From: JAQVEB01 sp028698105
Lineage (GTDB): Bacteria; Bacteroidota; Bacteroidia; Bacteroidales; Dysgonomonadaceae
NCBI GenBank assembly: GCA_964293155.1
Contig: CAXYYA010000019.1
Span: 1-62,071, forward strand
Length of the DNA: 62,071 nucleotides
Direction of reading: 5' to 3'
Of the stretch, positions 28,303 to 37,069 are shown one piece after another; position 1 is the first letter of the stretch; the number at the start of each line of letters is the position of its first letter. The notes beneath the pieces were generated by a model, which was not told the DNA's origin, searched no databases, and saw nothing but the letters and a program-made list of their open reading frames with translations. The translations under genes and the position numbers were made by a program.

Positions 28303-31300
28303 CTATTCTATTTTTTTGATTTGAATTGTCAATGGCTGTTCATCAATATCTATTTCGTCTTCCAGTTTCCCGGTCGAAAACGTGATGGAGTCGGCCAAAA
28401 CCTGCGATTTGATGTATTCCGAGTAGTCGTTTATGGCCCCGTCGAACTGTCCGGTTGAAGAAATTTTTACCGAAATGCGATCCGTAATCTCAAAATCTTT
28501 CGCTTTGCGAAGGTTTTGAATGCGGTTCACCAACTCACGCGCGATGCCTTCTTTGCGAAGTTCTTCGGTGATGGTGATATCCAGCGCAACGGTGAGTTTA
28601 CCCTCGTTGCCCACAAGCCATCCCGGAATATCTTCGGAGATAATCTCCACATCGTCCGTCACGATTTCGGCTTTTTGTCCTTCAATATCAAAGACAAACG
28701 AACCGTCTTTCTCCAGCGCACCAATATCTTCCTGCGACATTTGCTGAACCAACGCAGCCAGTTGTTTCATTACCTTTCCGTAACGCGGCCCGAGTTTCTT
28801 GAAATCGGGTTTCACCCGTTTTACCAGAATGCCGCTCGTGGAATCCACAAAATTGAGTTCTTTTACGTTCACTTCATTCAAAATAAGCGATTTTACCGCT
28901 TCAATATTTTGTTTTTGCGCCTCATCCGTTACGGGGATCATAATTTGCGACAAAGGCTGGCGCACCTTGATGTTCACCTTCCGGCGCAACGCCAACACGA
29001 TGGACGAAGCCGCCTGAGCAAGATACATCTGCTCTTCGAGCGGAGGATCAATCATAGCCTCGTCGGCTGTGGGGAAACCGGCCAAGTGAACCGATTCGAA
29101 TTGCTCGCTCTGCGTAACCGAAGTCAAATCCAGATACAGTTTATCGGCATAAAACGGCGCAATGGGCGACATGAGTTTTGCCACGGTAACCAAACAAGCG
29201 TACAGCGTTTGATAGGCCGAAAGCTTATCGTCCGTCATCTCGCCACCCCAAAAACGTTTGCGGTTCAGCCGCACGTACCAGTTGCTGAGGTTATCGTTCA
29301 CAAAATCGGTGATCGCACGTCCGGCTTTGGTGGGCTCGTATGCCTCAAAAGCCTCATCCACGGTTTTGATAAGCGTGTTCAATACCGACAGAATCCACCG
29401 GTCAATTTCGGGACGTTTATCGTATGCCACTTGCGGATACTGATCGCGGAAGTTGTCCACATTCGCGTACAACGCGAAAAAGGAATAGGTGTTGTACAGC
29501 GTGCCGAAGAATTTACGGCGCGCTTCTTCAACGCCTTCGATATCGAATTTCAGGTTATCCCAGGGAGAAGCGTTGGTTATCATGTACCAGCGCAAGGGAT
29601 CGGAACCGTATTTCTCAATGGTTTCAAACGGGTCAACGGCATTGCCCAACCGTTTGGACATTTTATTGCCGTTCTTATCGAGCACCAATCCGTTGGAAAC
29701 CACGTTTTTGAAAGCAACGCTGTCTTTCACCATCGTGCTGATGGCGTGCAGGGTAAAAAACCACCCGCGCGTTTGGTCAACGCCTTCGGCGATAAAATCG
29801 GCAGGATATATTTTTTTGAAATCTTCCTCCGGAATATGCGGATAAAAAACCTGCGCAAACGGCATGGCGCCGCTGTCGAACCACACGTCAATCAGGTCAA
29901 GCTCCCGCTTCATCGGTTTTCCGCTATCGGAAACCAGTACGATGTTATCCACATACGGACGGTGCAAGTCTATTTTATCGTAATCGAGGTCTTTGTAATC
30001 GTTCAGATCATAATCTTTCCAGGGAAGCTCTTCCATCACTCCCGCATCCAGCGCCTTTTGCATTTCGGCAACCAACTCTTTCACGGAACCGATGCACTTT
30101 TCTTCTTTACCATCTTCGGTGCGCCAAATCGGGAGTGGCGTTCCCCAATAGCGGCTACGACTCAGGTTCCAGTCCTGCAGGTTTTCGAGCCACTTGCCAA
30201 AACGGCCTGTTCCGGTGGATGGCGGCTTCCAGTTGATGGTTTCATTCAGTTCAATGAGGCGTTCTTTGCGAGCCGTAGTGCGGATAAACCAACTATCCAG
30301 CGGATAATACAAAACGGGTTTATCGGTGCGCCAGCAGTGCGGATAGTTGTGCACGTGTTTTTCTATGCGAAAAGCGCGATTTTGCTGTTTGAGCATGACG
30401 GAGAGGTCAATATCAAGCGTAGTAACCTCCCCAACCCCTCCCAAGGAGGGGCTTTGTTCTCCCCCTTCGGGGGAGTTAGAGGGGGCATATTCATTCTTCA
30501 CGTAACGTCCCGCATATTCCTTGTACAAATCCTCGTTTACATTGTTTTTCACAAACTCGGGATCGAGGTCTTCTATCCTGAAATATTTTCCCGTTAAATC
30601 CACCATTGGACGAAGGTTGCCGTCGGTACCCATCAGCGTCAGGCCCGGCACATCGTTTTCTTTTCCCACTTTCGCGTCATCGGCTCCAAACGTGGGTGCA
30701 ATGTGCACAATACCCGTACCGTCTTCGGTGGTTACGAAATCGCCGGTAACAACCTGAAAAGCGTTTTCTGATGCTTTTACCCAGGGAATGAGCTGCTCAT
30801 ATTGCAATCCTTTCAGTTCCGACCCTTTCCACACCGTGTTCAACACACGGAAAGGTATATTTTTATCCCCTTCTTTGTAATCTTCCAGCGATAATCCGGC
30901 ATTTTTCTCCGGGAAATAGGCGTTTAACAAGCTTTTCGCCAGTATAACCGTTATCGGTTTCCCTGTGTATTGGTTGTACGTTTGAACACCGACATATTCG
31001 ATATTCGGGCCAACGGCCAACAAAACGTTGGAAGGCAATGTCCACGGCGTGGTTGTCCAGGCCAGAAAGCACGGTTCCCCGAATTCCGCCATTTCCGGAA
31101 ACGGATTTTTTATCTTGAACTGCGCCGTGCAGGTGGTATCTTTCACATCGCGGTAGCATCCGGGCTGATTGAGTTCGTGTGTACTTAATCCGGTTCCCGC
31201 CGCAGGCGAATAGGGCTGAATGGTGTATCCTTTGTAAAGAAGTCCTTTGTCGTATAGGTCTTTGAGCAAATACCAAAGCGTTTCAATGTAACGGTTGTCA

Positions 31301-31758
31301 TAGGTGATGTACGGGTCGCTCATATCCACCCAGTACCCCATTTTTCGGGTAAGGTCTTCCCATTCTTTGGTGTATTTCATCACTTCCGTGCGACAAGCGG
31401 CATTGTATTCCTCTACCGAAATCTTTTTTCCGATATCTTCTTTGGTTATTCCGAGCGATTTTTCCACGCCAAGTTCCACCGGAAGCCCATGTGTGTCCCA
31501 GCCTGCTTTTCGGTTCACCAAAAAACCTTTCATTGTTTTATAGCGACAAAAAATATCTTTGATGGAACGGGCAATTACGTGATGAATGCCCGGCATTCCG
31601 TTCGCCGAAGGCGGGCCTTCATAAAATACGAATTCGGGATGCCCTGCGCGTGTTTCCAGGCTCTTTTTGAAAACATCTTTCTCGTCCCATTCCTTAAGCA
31701 ATGCTTTATTAATCGCTGAAAGATCTAACTGATTATATTCCGAAAATTTATTATTCAT
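28303..31758 (-). CDS. ileS: Isoleucyl-tRNA synthetase
   Basis: Charges tRNA-Ile. ATG 31758 (MNNKFSEYNQLDLSAINKALL) matches the family start; 21 upstream codons are spurious. The class-I HIGH box appears as GIHH near residue 56, and KMSKR near 699. The CP1 editing domain lies between. C-terminal anticodon-binding and basic domains are present, with no zinc ribbon at the very end, as in the IleS2/eukaryote-like type. About 1151 aa. Oddity: residues ~425-444 (NSPEGGEQSPSLGGVGE) are encoded by a GC-rich double-hairpin repeat inserted in frame, at a surface point between conserved blocks. It heads the run ileS, dksA-like, lspA, DUF4296. Confidence 0.96.
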   Translation of the reverse strand: MNNKFSEYNQLDLSAINKALLKEWDEKDVFKKSLETRAGHPEFVFYEGPPSANGMPGIHHVIARSIKDIFCRYKTMKGFLVNRKAGWDTHGLPVELGVEKSLGITKEDIGKKISVEEYNAACRTEVMKYTKEWEDLTRKMGYWVDMSDPYITYDNRYIETLWYLLKDLYDKGLLYKGYTIQPYSPAAGTGLSTHELNQPGCYRDVKDTTCTAQFKIKNPFPEMAEFGEPCFLAWTTTPWTLPSNVLLAVGPNIEYVGVQTYNQYTGKPITVILAKSLLNAYFPEKNAGLSLEDYKEGDKNIPFRVLNTVWKGSELKGLQYEQLIPWVKASENAFQVVTGDFVTTEDGTGIVHIAPTFGADDAKVGKENDVPGLTLMGTDGNLRPMVDLTGKYFRIEDLDPEFVKNNVNEDLYKEYAGRYVKNEYAPSNSPEGGEQSPSLGGVGEVTTLDIDLSVMLKQQNRAFRIEKHVHNYPHCWRTDKPVLYYPLDSWFIRTTARKERLIELNETINWKPPSTGTGRFGKWLENLQDWNLSRSRYWGTPLPIWRTEDGKEEKCIGSVKELVAEMQKALDAGVMEELPWKDYDLNDYKDLDYDKIDLHRPYVDNIVLVSDSGKPMKRELDLIDVWFDSGAMPFAQVFYPHIPEEDFKKIYPADFIAEGVDQTRGWFFTLHAISTMVKDSVAFKNVVSNGLVLDKNGNKMSKRLGNAVDPFETIEKYGSDPLRWYMITNASPWDNLKFDIEGVEEARRKFFGTLYNTYSFFALYANVDNFRDQYPQVAYDKRPEIDRWILSVLNTLIKTVDEAFEAYEPTKAGRAITDFVNDNLSNWYVRLNRKRFWGGEMTDDKLSAYQTLYACLVTVAKLMSPIAPFYADKLYLDLTSVTQSEQFESVHLAGFPTADEAMIDPPLEEQMYLAQAASSIVLALRRKVNIKVRQPLSQIMIPVTDEAQKQNIEAVKSLILNEVNVKELNFVDSTSGILVKRVKPDFKKLGPRYGKVMKQLAALVQQMSQEDIGALEKDGSFVFDIEGQKAEIVTDDVEIISEDIPGWLVGNEGKLTVALDITITEELRKEGIARELVNRIQNLRKAKDFEITDRISVKISSTGQFDGAINDYSEYIKSQVLADSITFSTGKLEDEIDIDEQPLTIQIKKIE
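30426..30486. repeat. In-frame palindromic repeat inside ileS
   Basis: Two adjacent hairpins: CCCCTCC/GGAGGGG (30435-30451) and CTCCCCC/GGGGGAG (30459-30475), flanked by ACC/GGG-rich ends. The length is a multiple of three in effect, so ileS stays open. The peptide NSPEGGE..PSLGGVGE recurs in unrelated Bacteroidetes proteins (from memory), marking a mobile small repeat. Confidence 0.75.
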
Positions 31759-31948
31759 AATGAATTTTACACCCTGTTGAAAATTAGGTTGCAAAGGTAG
31801 TAATAAATTGAGAAACGGCAATTGAAAATTGGGATTTAGTCATCCATCCTATTCGAGGTAAAACGGAAATAATGTCGAAATCTCCCAAGAAATAGAACAA
31901 TCCAAAGAGAAAAAACGTATCTTTACGGAGTATAAAATTCCGGTTTCT

Positions 31949-32725
31949 ATGATACGCTGGCAATACGCACTTTTTTTTGTTTTGTTGATGGCAGCCTTCG
32001 GCTGTACTTCTTCCCGTTTTTCACCGAAGGAAAAAAGCACCCTCAAAATCCTCTCCTACAACATTCGCAACGCACGGGGGATGGACGACGTAACGGATTA
32101 TGACCGGGTGGCAAATGTGATAAAAAGAATTAACGCCGATTGTGTTGCGTTGCAGGAACTGGATAGCGCAACAGCGCGCAGCAATGGTGCGGTGGTTCTC
32201 GATGAATTGGCAAAACGCACCGGCATGTACGCTACTTATAATAAATCCATCGATTACCAGGGAGGAGGTTACGGTATCGGCGTGCTTACCAAAACGAAGC
32301 CGCTTCGCAACGAGGCTGTTTCCCTTCCGGGAAGAGAAGAACAACGCAGCTTGCTCGTGGTTGAGATGCCCGATTACATTATTTGCTCCACACATTGGTC
32401 GCTCACGCAGGAAGACCGTATTGCGTCAGCCGAAAAAATCAATAGATATCTCGCTAACTATACGTATAAACCGGTGATCCTTGCCGGTGACCTGAACGCT
32501 ACGCCGGAATCGGAAGAAATGGCAAAACTAACGGAAAAGTGGATGATCTTAAACAACCCGTTTCAACCGACTATTCCGGTTGTCAATCCTATCAAATGCA
32601 TTGATTACGTGCTGGCGATGGACAACCCGCAATTCAAATTTCACATACTGGAAACAAAGGTGGAAAACGAACCGCTTGCTTCCGATCATCTGCCCGTTTG
32701 GGTAAAAGTAAACATCAAAAAATAG
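31949..32725 (+). CDS. Endonuclease/exonuclease/phosphatase-family lipoprotein
   Basis: 258 aa. Lipobox LMAAFGC predicts a membrane anchor facing the periplasm. EEP-fold motifs are visible in order: LSYNIRNARG, VALQELD (metal-binding Glu), STHWSL, LAGDLNATPES and ASDHLPVWVKV (catalytic His). EEP lipoproteins of Bacteroidetes may hydrolyse phosphodiesters outside the cytoplasm; the substrate is unknown. The next gene, 4 bases downstream, encodes a second EEP lipoprotein. Confidence 0.88.
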   Translation: MIRWQYALFFVLLMAAFGCTSSRFSPKEKSTLKILSYNIRNARGMDDVTDYDRVANVIKRINADCVALQELDSATARSNGAVVLDELAKRTGMYATYNKSIDYQGGGYGIGVLTKTKPLRNEAVSLPGREEQRSLLVVEMPDYIICSTHWSLTQEDRIASAEKINRYLANYTYKPVILAGDLNATPESEEMAKLTEKWMILNNPFQPTIPVVNPIKCIDYVLAMDNPQFKFHILETKVENEPLASDHLPVWVKVNIKK

Positions 32726-32729
32726 AACT

Positions 32730-33599
32730 ATGAAAAAACTTGCAACCATGATGGTTTTTTTAGGCATGATATTATCGTATGGGTGTTCGGCTATAAAGCA
32801 ACAGCCTGAAACAAAAAAACAGACAATTGTAAATGTAGCGACTTTCAATCTCCGCATGGACACCAAAAATGACGGCGATGACGCCTGGCCGCACCGCAAA
32901 GAAATGGTGAAAGAACTGGTTCGTTTTCACAATTTCGATATCTTCGGTACGCAGGAAGGCTTCAAACATCAACTCGACGGCATCCTCGAACTGGGCAATT
33001 ACGCCTACGTGGGCGCGGGGCGCGATGACGGCAAGGATGCCGGTGAACACTCGGCCATCGTTTACAAAAAAGACCGTTTCGAGGTGCTTGAGAACGGCGA
33101 TTTTTGGTTCTCGGAAACGCCCAACGTACCCAGTAAAGGCTGGGATGCAACGTGCTGCAACCGCATTTGCTCATGGGCAAAATTCAAAGATAAAACCACG
33201 GGGAAAGAGTTTTATTTCTTCAACGCTCATTACGACCATCAGGGCAAAGTGGCGCGTAAAAACTCATCGCTGATGCTGTTGGAACGCATCAGGAAAGTCG
33301 CGGGAAATAATCCGGTTTTCGCCACAGGCGATTTTAACGCCACGCCCGACGACGAGCCCATTCAGATCATCTACACAGACGGTTTGATGAAAGATTCCCG
33401 GTTAATTTCCGTGCAACCGCCGTACGGCACCGAAGGAACGTTCAATTCTTTCAACCTGAAGGCTCCGATGAAAGATCGCATTGATTATATATGGGTTACC
33501 CCAAACGTAACGGTTAACAAATACGCCGTTCTCAACGAGCAACAGTACGGACATTTCCCTTCGGATCATTTTCCGGTGATGGCCAACGTTTCTTTTTAA
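32730..33599 (+). CDS. Second endonuclease/exonuclease/phosphatase-family lipoprotein
   Basis: 289 aa. Lipobox ILSYGCS, then ATFNLRMDTKNDGDDAWPHR, DIFGTQEG (metal Glu), FNAHYDHQG, ATGDFNATPDDEP and PSDHFPVMANVSF. All EEP active-site blocks are present. The WPHRK and HYDHQG segments put it in the Bacteroidetes subgroup that resembles sphingomyelinase/Dnase-like enzymes; activity not assigned. It is transcribed with the preceding paralogue (4-base gap) and followed by a strong terminator. Confidence 0.9.
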   Translation: MKKLATMMVFLGMILSYGCSAIKQQPETKKQTIVNVATFNLRMDTKNDGDDAWPHRKEMVKELVRFHNFDIFGTQEGFKHQLDGILELGNYAYVGAGRDDGKDAGEHSAIVYKKDRFEVLENGDFWFSETPNVPSKGWDATCCNRICSWAKFKDKTTGKEFYFFNAHYDHQGKVARKNSSLMLLERIRKVAGNNPVFATGDFNATPDDEPIQIIYTDGLMKDSRLISVQPPYGTEGTFNSFNLKAPMKDRIDYIWVTPNVTVNKYAVLNEQQYGHFPSDHFPVMANVSF

Positions 33600-33620
33600 G
33601 GATTCACGCCTTATACAAAA

Positions 33621-33656
33621 AAGCATCGGCAGGAAAAACCTGCCGATGCTTTTTTT
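33621..33656. terminator. Bidirectional terminator between EEP lipoprotein and aminotransferase genes
   Basis: AAGCATCGGCAGG pairs with CCTGCCGATGCTT around an AAAAA loop, with A and T runs on both sides. It serves both convergent genes. Confidence 0.88.
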
Positions 33657-33693
33657 GATTCGTAACGCGAAACACGCGCAGCCCGTAACTCGG

Positions 33694-34887
33694 TTAAGCC
33701 AGCTTCGCCAGCGCTTCTTTTATGCGGCCGATGGCTTTCGTGATGTTTTCGTCGGAAGTGGCATACGATAAACGGATGCATTTGGGTGCGCCGAAAGCCG
33801 CTCCGCCAACACAGGCCACGTGCCCCTCCTCCAGGAGATACATCGCCAGATCGGGCGAATTTTCAATTACCCTGCCGTTATACGATTTCCCGAAGTAGCT
33901 GTCGCATTCGGGGAAAATATAGAACGCGCCCATCGGGTCGTTCACTTTCAGGCCCGGTATCTCGCTCAGCAGATCAACGATCAGCTTTTTTCTCCGTTCA
34001 AAAGCCTGACGCATATCTTCAACGCACGATTGATCGCCGGTATAAGCCGCCAGCGCCGCTTTCTGCGAAATGGAAGACGGCCCTGAGGTGTATTGCCCCT
34101 GTAACATGCTACAGGCAGACGATATCCATTTTGGCGCGGCAATCCAACCGATGCGCCAACCCGTCATGGCATAACCTTTCGATACGCCGTTCACCACCAC
34201 CACGCGTTCGCGTATGTTCTCGAACTGTGCAATGCTTTCGTGCTTGCCCACGTAGTTGATGTGTTCGTAAATTTCATCGGAGATCACGAAAATATTCGGA
34301 TATTTAGCCAGCACATCGGCCAATCCCTGCAATTCATCTTTGGTGTAAACGCTTCCGGTTGGGTTGGAAGGAGAGCAAAGGATCACCGCTTTGGTTTTGG
34401 AGGTAAGCGCATTCTGAAGTTGTTTGGCGGTGATCTTAAAATCCTGGTCTATCCCTGCTTCAATATAAACAGGTTTCCCTTCGGCAAGTTTCACCATTTC
34501 GGGGTAGCTCACCCAGTACGGAGCCGGAATGATCACCTCGTCGCCTTTGTTCACCAATGCCAGCACGGCATTGCAAAGCGATTGTTTTGCGCCGTTTGAG
34601 CACACGATTTGGTCGGGCGTGAAATCGAGGTTATTCTCATTTTTCAGCTTTTCACACACCGCTTTGCGTAAATCGGGATATCCGGGAACCGGCGAATAAA
34701 AGGTAAAATTATCGTCAATCGCCTTTTTGGCCGCTTCTTTTATATGGTCGGGCGTGTTGAAATCGGGTTCGCCCACGCTCATGTTTATTACATCAATGCC
34801 CTGAGCTTTTAACTCATTGCTTTTTTGCGCCATAGCAAACGTTTCTGATGGCGAAAGCGCCGTTAATCTGTCGGATAAAGGGTTCAT
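33694..34887 (-). CDS. PLP-dependent aspartate aminotransferase-like enzyme (class I-gamma)
   Basis: 397 aa fold-type I aminotransferase. Motifs are NMSVGEPDFNTPDHI (substrate), SNGAKQSL (phosphate), LCSPSNPTGSVYT, ISDEIYEHI, the Schiff-base lysine in VVVNGVSKGYAMTGWRIGW (~240) and IRLSYATSDENI. This is the aspB-type Asp/prephenate aminotransferase group of Bacteroidetes. It likely makes aspartate or glutamate from 2-oxoacids; exact specificity is not shown. A minus-strand -7 box TATATTTG lies at 34926-34933. Confidence 0.92.
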   Translation of the reverse strand: MNPLSDRLTALSPSETFAMAQKSNELKAQGIDVINMSVGEPDFNTPDHIKEAAKKAIDDNFTFYSPVPGYPDLRKAVCEKLKNENNLDFTPDQIVCSNGAKQSLCNAVLALVNKGDEVIIPAPYWVSYPEMVKLAEGKPVYIEAGIDQDFKITAKQLQNALTSKTKAVILCSPSNPTGSVYTKDELQGLADVLAKYPNIFVISDEIYEHINYVGKHESIAQFENIRERVVVVNGVSKGYAMTGWRIGWIAAPKWISSACSMLQGQYTSGPSSISQKAALAAYTGDQSCVEDMRQAFERRKKLIVDLLSEIPGLKVNDPMGAFYIFPECDSYFGKSYNGRVIENSPDLAMYLLEEGHVACVGGAAFGAPKCIRLSYATSDENITKAIGRIKEALAKLA

Positions 34888-35006
34888 AATGTGATTGTTT
34901 TATCTTTTTGTCGTTATATCGTCTGCAAATATAGTAAAATTCAACCATATCAAGGCTTTCGAGAGGAATTTTGCTATAAAAAAAGCCTTAAAAATAACAA
35001 AAATAA

Positions 35007-35033
35007 AAAAGCTGCCCTAAAGCAGCTTTTGAT
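35007..35033. terminator. Hairpin terminator
   Basis: AAAAGCTGC (35007-35015) pairs with GCAGCTTTT (35022-35030), with A/T runs on both sides. It lies left of the small leftward ORF at 35127-35267 and could end its transcript. Confidence 0.65.
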
Positions 35034-35126
35034 AATATTTGGTTTAAAATAAGTTCGAAAGAAAAGCATCTGTAATCGAAAAGTGATTACTCAGCTTCAA
35101 AATGTCATTTACATCTCATAGTTTGT

Positions 35127-35267
35127 TCAGTGCTGCAAGCACGATCTTAATTCCCTGAGTCTGCTTACTTTGTATGAGATATTCATCGCAGACCCATTAA
35201 AAATATTCTTCTCCAGATACTTTATCTGAGACAGAATTTCTTCTTTTGTAAGGTTTTTGATAGTCAT
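35127..35267 (-). CDS. Small hypothetical protein, 46 aa
   Basis: MTIKNLTKEEILSQIKYLEK and on to LRELRSCLQH: short, helical, charged, no signal. I recognise no family. In support, it has an AT-rich leader with a minus-strand -7 box TATCTTTG at 35388-35395, and a hairpin terminator lies 97 bases after its stop. It is the only likely gene in the 900-base stretch between the aminotransferase and the integrase. The rest of that stretch (34888-35126, 35268-35588) is AT-rich without other structure I can name. Confidence 0.4.
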   Translation of the reverse strand: MTIKNLTKEEILSQIKYLEKNIFNGSAMNISYKVSRLRELRSCLQH

Positions 35268-35588
35268 AATAGTTTCTTTTTTTAATTGTTCATGATCATC
35301 GGCAACCGGTTTAAGAAGCACGTTTCAGTATGTATGTGATAACCTAATATGTGATTTCGAATAACTCGCCTGCCATTAAAATCACTGCAAAGATACAACA
35401 AAAAAACACGAAAAACATGTTTTACAACATATTTTTTTGATAGATTTTTCAAAAAAGGCATAGAGAAAGCTTATAAGTGGATAATCTGAAAGTTTGTTTC
35501 ATTCTTGGCCTTTGCCGCTTTATTTTGCATAAACCTGTTCTACTGGCATCTATCAGGGAGAAGTAACTTTTGTGTTGCTTATAAAACA

Positions 35589-35616
35589 AAAAAACCACTT
35601 TTTCAAGTGGTTTTTT
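35589..35616 (-). terminator. Terminator originally belonging to tRNA-Ser, now cut off
   Basis: AAAAAACCACTT (35589-35600) pairs with AAGTGGTTTTTT (35605-35616). Reading leftwards it directly follows the duplicated tRNA-Ser 3' end. Before integration it would have ended the tRNA-Ser transcript; it is now about 7.4 kb away. Confidence 0.7.
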
Positions 35617-35629
35617 GCGGAAGCGGGGG
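35614..35629 (-). repeat. attL: copy of tRNA-Ser 3' end
   Basis: TTTGCGGAAGCGGGGG is identical to 42993-43008, which overlaps the last 12 nt of tRNA-Ser. The two copies bound the integrated element; the integrase gene starts 157 bases inside. Confidence 0.85.
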
Positions 35630-35745
35630 TACCAACCACACAATTTAATCCGATTTAATTTAATATTTATATCATTTGTATATAAGTACTTTATAGTACA
35701 GATAATCATGTAAAGTTTATTACGATATGTTTTAATATACCAATT

Positions 35746-35784
35746 ATTGTAGGTATATTTGTAGGTATAAATAAACACCTACTG
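35746..35784. repeat. Left arm-type repeat cluster (candidate integrase sites)
   Basis: Contains TTGTAGGTA at 35747-35755 and 35759-35767 and inverted ACCTACTG from 35777. The same three motifs with the same spacing occur at 42941-42979. It ends just before the integrase ATG, so it may also regulate int. Confidence 0.7.
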
Positions 35785-35786
35785 CA

Positions 35787-37067
35787 ATGGCTACAAATTT
35801 TTATCTCGACACCCGACCAAACAAGAAAGGAGACCACCCGATAATCGTTTCAATAGTGATTAAAGGAGAAAGGTTATTAACAACCACAGGTTGTAGCATT
35901 TCGCCCGACAAATGGAATAAACCACGTCAAAGAGTTGAGCAAGGCTTTTCTAATGCAAGTGGCATTACCTACAATGTTATCAATAATAAGTTATCAGAGA
36001 TTGAAAGCCATTTTTCTAAATTTGAAAATCAAATCGAAATTGCAGGTACCACCGATTTTGATTTGAAAGATGAGTTTGCTGAAAGATTCAGAACATCTGG
36101 CAAATCCAAACAGAAAGCAAAAACCATCTTTGATGATATTGATGAGTTTATAAGTGAGGTTGGCAGGCTTAACGATTGGACTGTTTCAACAGTGGAGAAA
36201 TTCAATGCTTTAAAAAACCATCTGAAAGAATTTAATCCACTTTTGAAATATGAGAACCTCAATGAGAGCGGTTTAATATCATTCATGGATTACCTTAAAA
36301 ATGTACCTTTAGCAGGAAATGTGCAGGGGATGAGAAACAGCACCATCAAAAATAGAATTAGTTTTTTGAAGTGGTTTTTGAGATGGGCTACGAAGAAAGG
36401 TTACAACAGTGAACTTGCATTTTTGGAATTCAGCCCCAAAATCAAAACAATCAAATCAGCAGATAAGGAGATTGTTTTTCTCGACTGGGAAGAGCTGATG
36501 CACGTTTACAATTTTGAATTTCCTGAAAATAAAAAATACCTGACAAGAGTAAGAGATGTATTTTGTTTCAGTTGCTTTACTGGCTTGAGATATTCAGATA
36601 CAGCGAATTTAAAGCGTTCAAACGTGCATAAAACACACATAGCCCTAACATCAATCAAAGATTCGGAGAGCCTTAGAATTGAGTTAAACAAGTATTCTAA
36701 ATCTATTTTAGACAAATATAGAGATGAGGTATTTCCATATAATAGAGCTTTACCTGTAATTAGCAATCAGAGGTCTAATGAATATATAAAAGAGGTAGCA
36801 GAACTTTGCGGAATAGACACCCCGATAACAGAAGTTTACTACAAAGGAAATGAACGTATTGAGGAGGTTAGACCGAAATACGAAATGATAGGCACACATA
36901 CTGCACGTCGTACATTTATAAGTAATGCCCTTATGAAAGGTATTCCTGTAAATGTGGTTATGCAATGGACTGGACACAGTGATTACAATGCTATGAAACC
37001 ATATATTGCAATAGCTGACAAATCAAAGAAAAGTGAGATGAATAAATTTAATATAGAAACAAAATAA
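35787..37067 (+). CDS. int: Tyrosine-type site-specific integrase
   Basis: 426 aa. The N-terminal arm-binding domain is of the Bacteroidetes type (FYLDTRPNKKGDHPIIVSI). A core-binding SAM-like domain spans ~105-210. The catalytic domain shows Arg in FTGLRYSDTANL (~267), His-x-x-Arg in HTARRTFISNAL (~370), His in WTGHSDYN (~396) and the nucleophile Tyr in AMKPYIAIA (~405). It should catalyse insertion into the tRNA-Ser 3' end. It lies immediately inside attL, with the arm-type repeats in its leader. Confidence 0.95.
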   Translation: MATNFYLDTRPNKKGDHPIIVSIVIKGERLLTTTGCSISPDKWNKPRQRVEQGFSNASGITYNVINNKLSEIESHFSKFENQIEIAGTTDFDLKDEFAERFRTSGKSKQKAKTIFDDIDEFISEVGRLNDWTVSTVEKFNALKNHLKEFNPLLKYENLNESGLISFMDYLKNVPLAGNVQGMRNSTIKNRISFLKWFLRWATKKGYNSELAFLEFSPKIKTIKSADKEIVFLDWEELMHVYNFEFPENKKYLTRVRDVFCFSCFTGLRYSDTANLKRSNVHKTHIALTSIKDSESLRIELNKYSKSILDKYRDEVFPYNRALPVISNQRSNEYIKEVAELCGIDTPITEVYYKGNERIEEVRPKYEMIGTHTARRTFISNALMKGIPVNVVMQWTGHSDYNAMKPYIAIADKSKKSEMNKFNIETK

Positions 37068-37069
37068 CA

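Noticed and set aside
28516..30597. 693-codon open frame antisense to ileS
   Set aside because: Shadow of the highly conserved ileS coding strand; no start context and no family resemblance.
35449..35778. 109-codon leftward ORF crossing attL
   Set aside because: It spans the att repeat and the displaced terminator and is dominated by AT-rich codons, so it is a chance frame.
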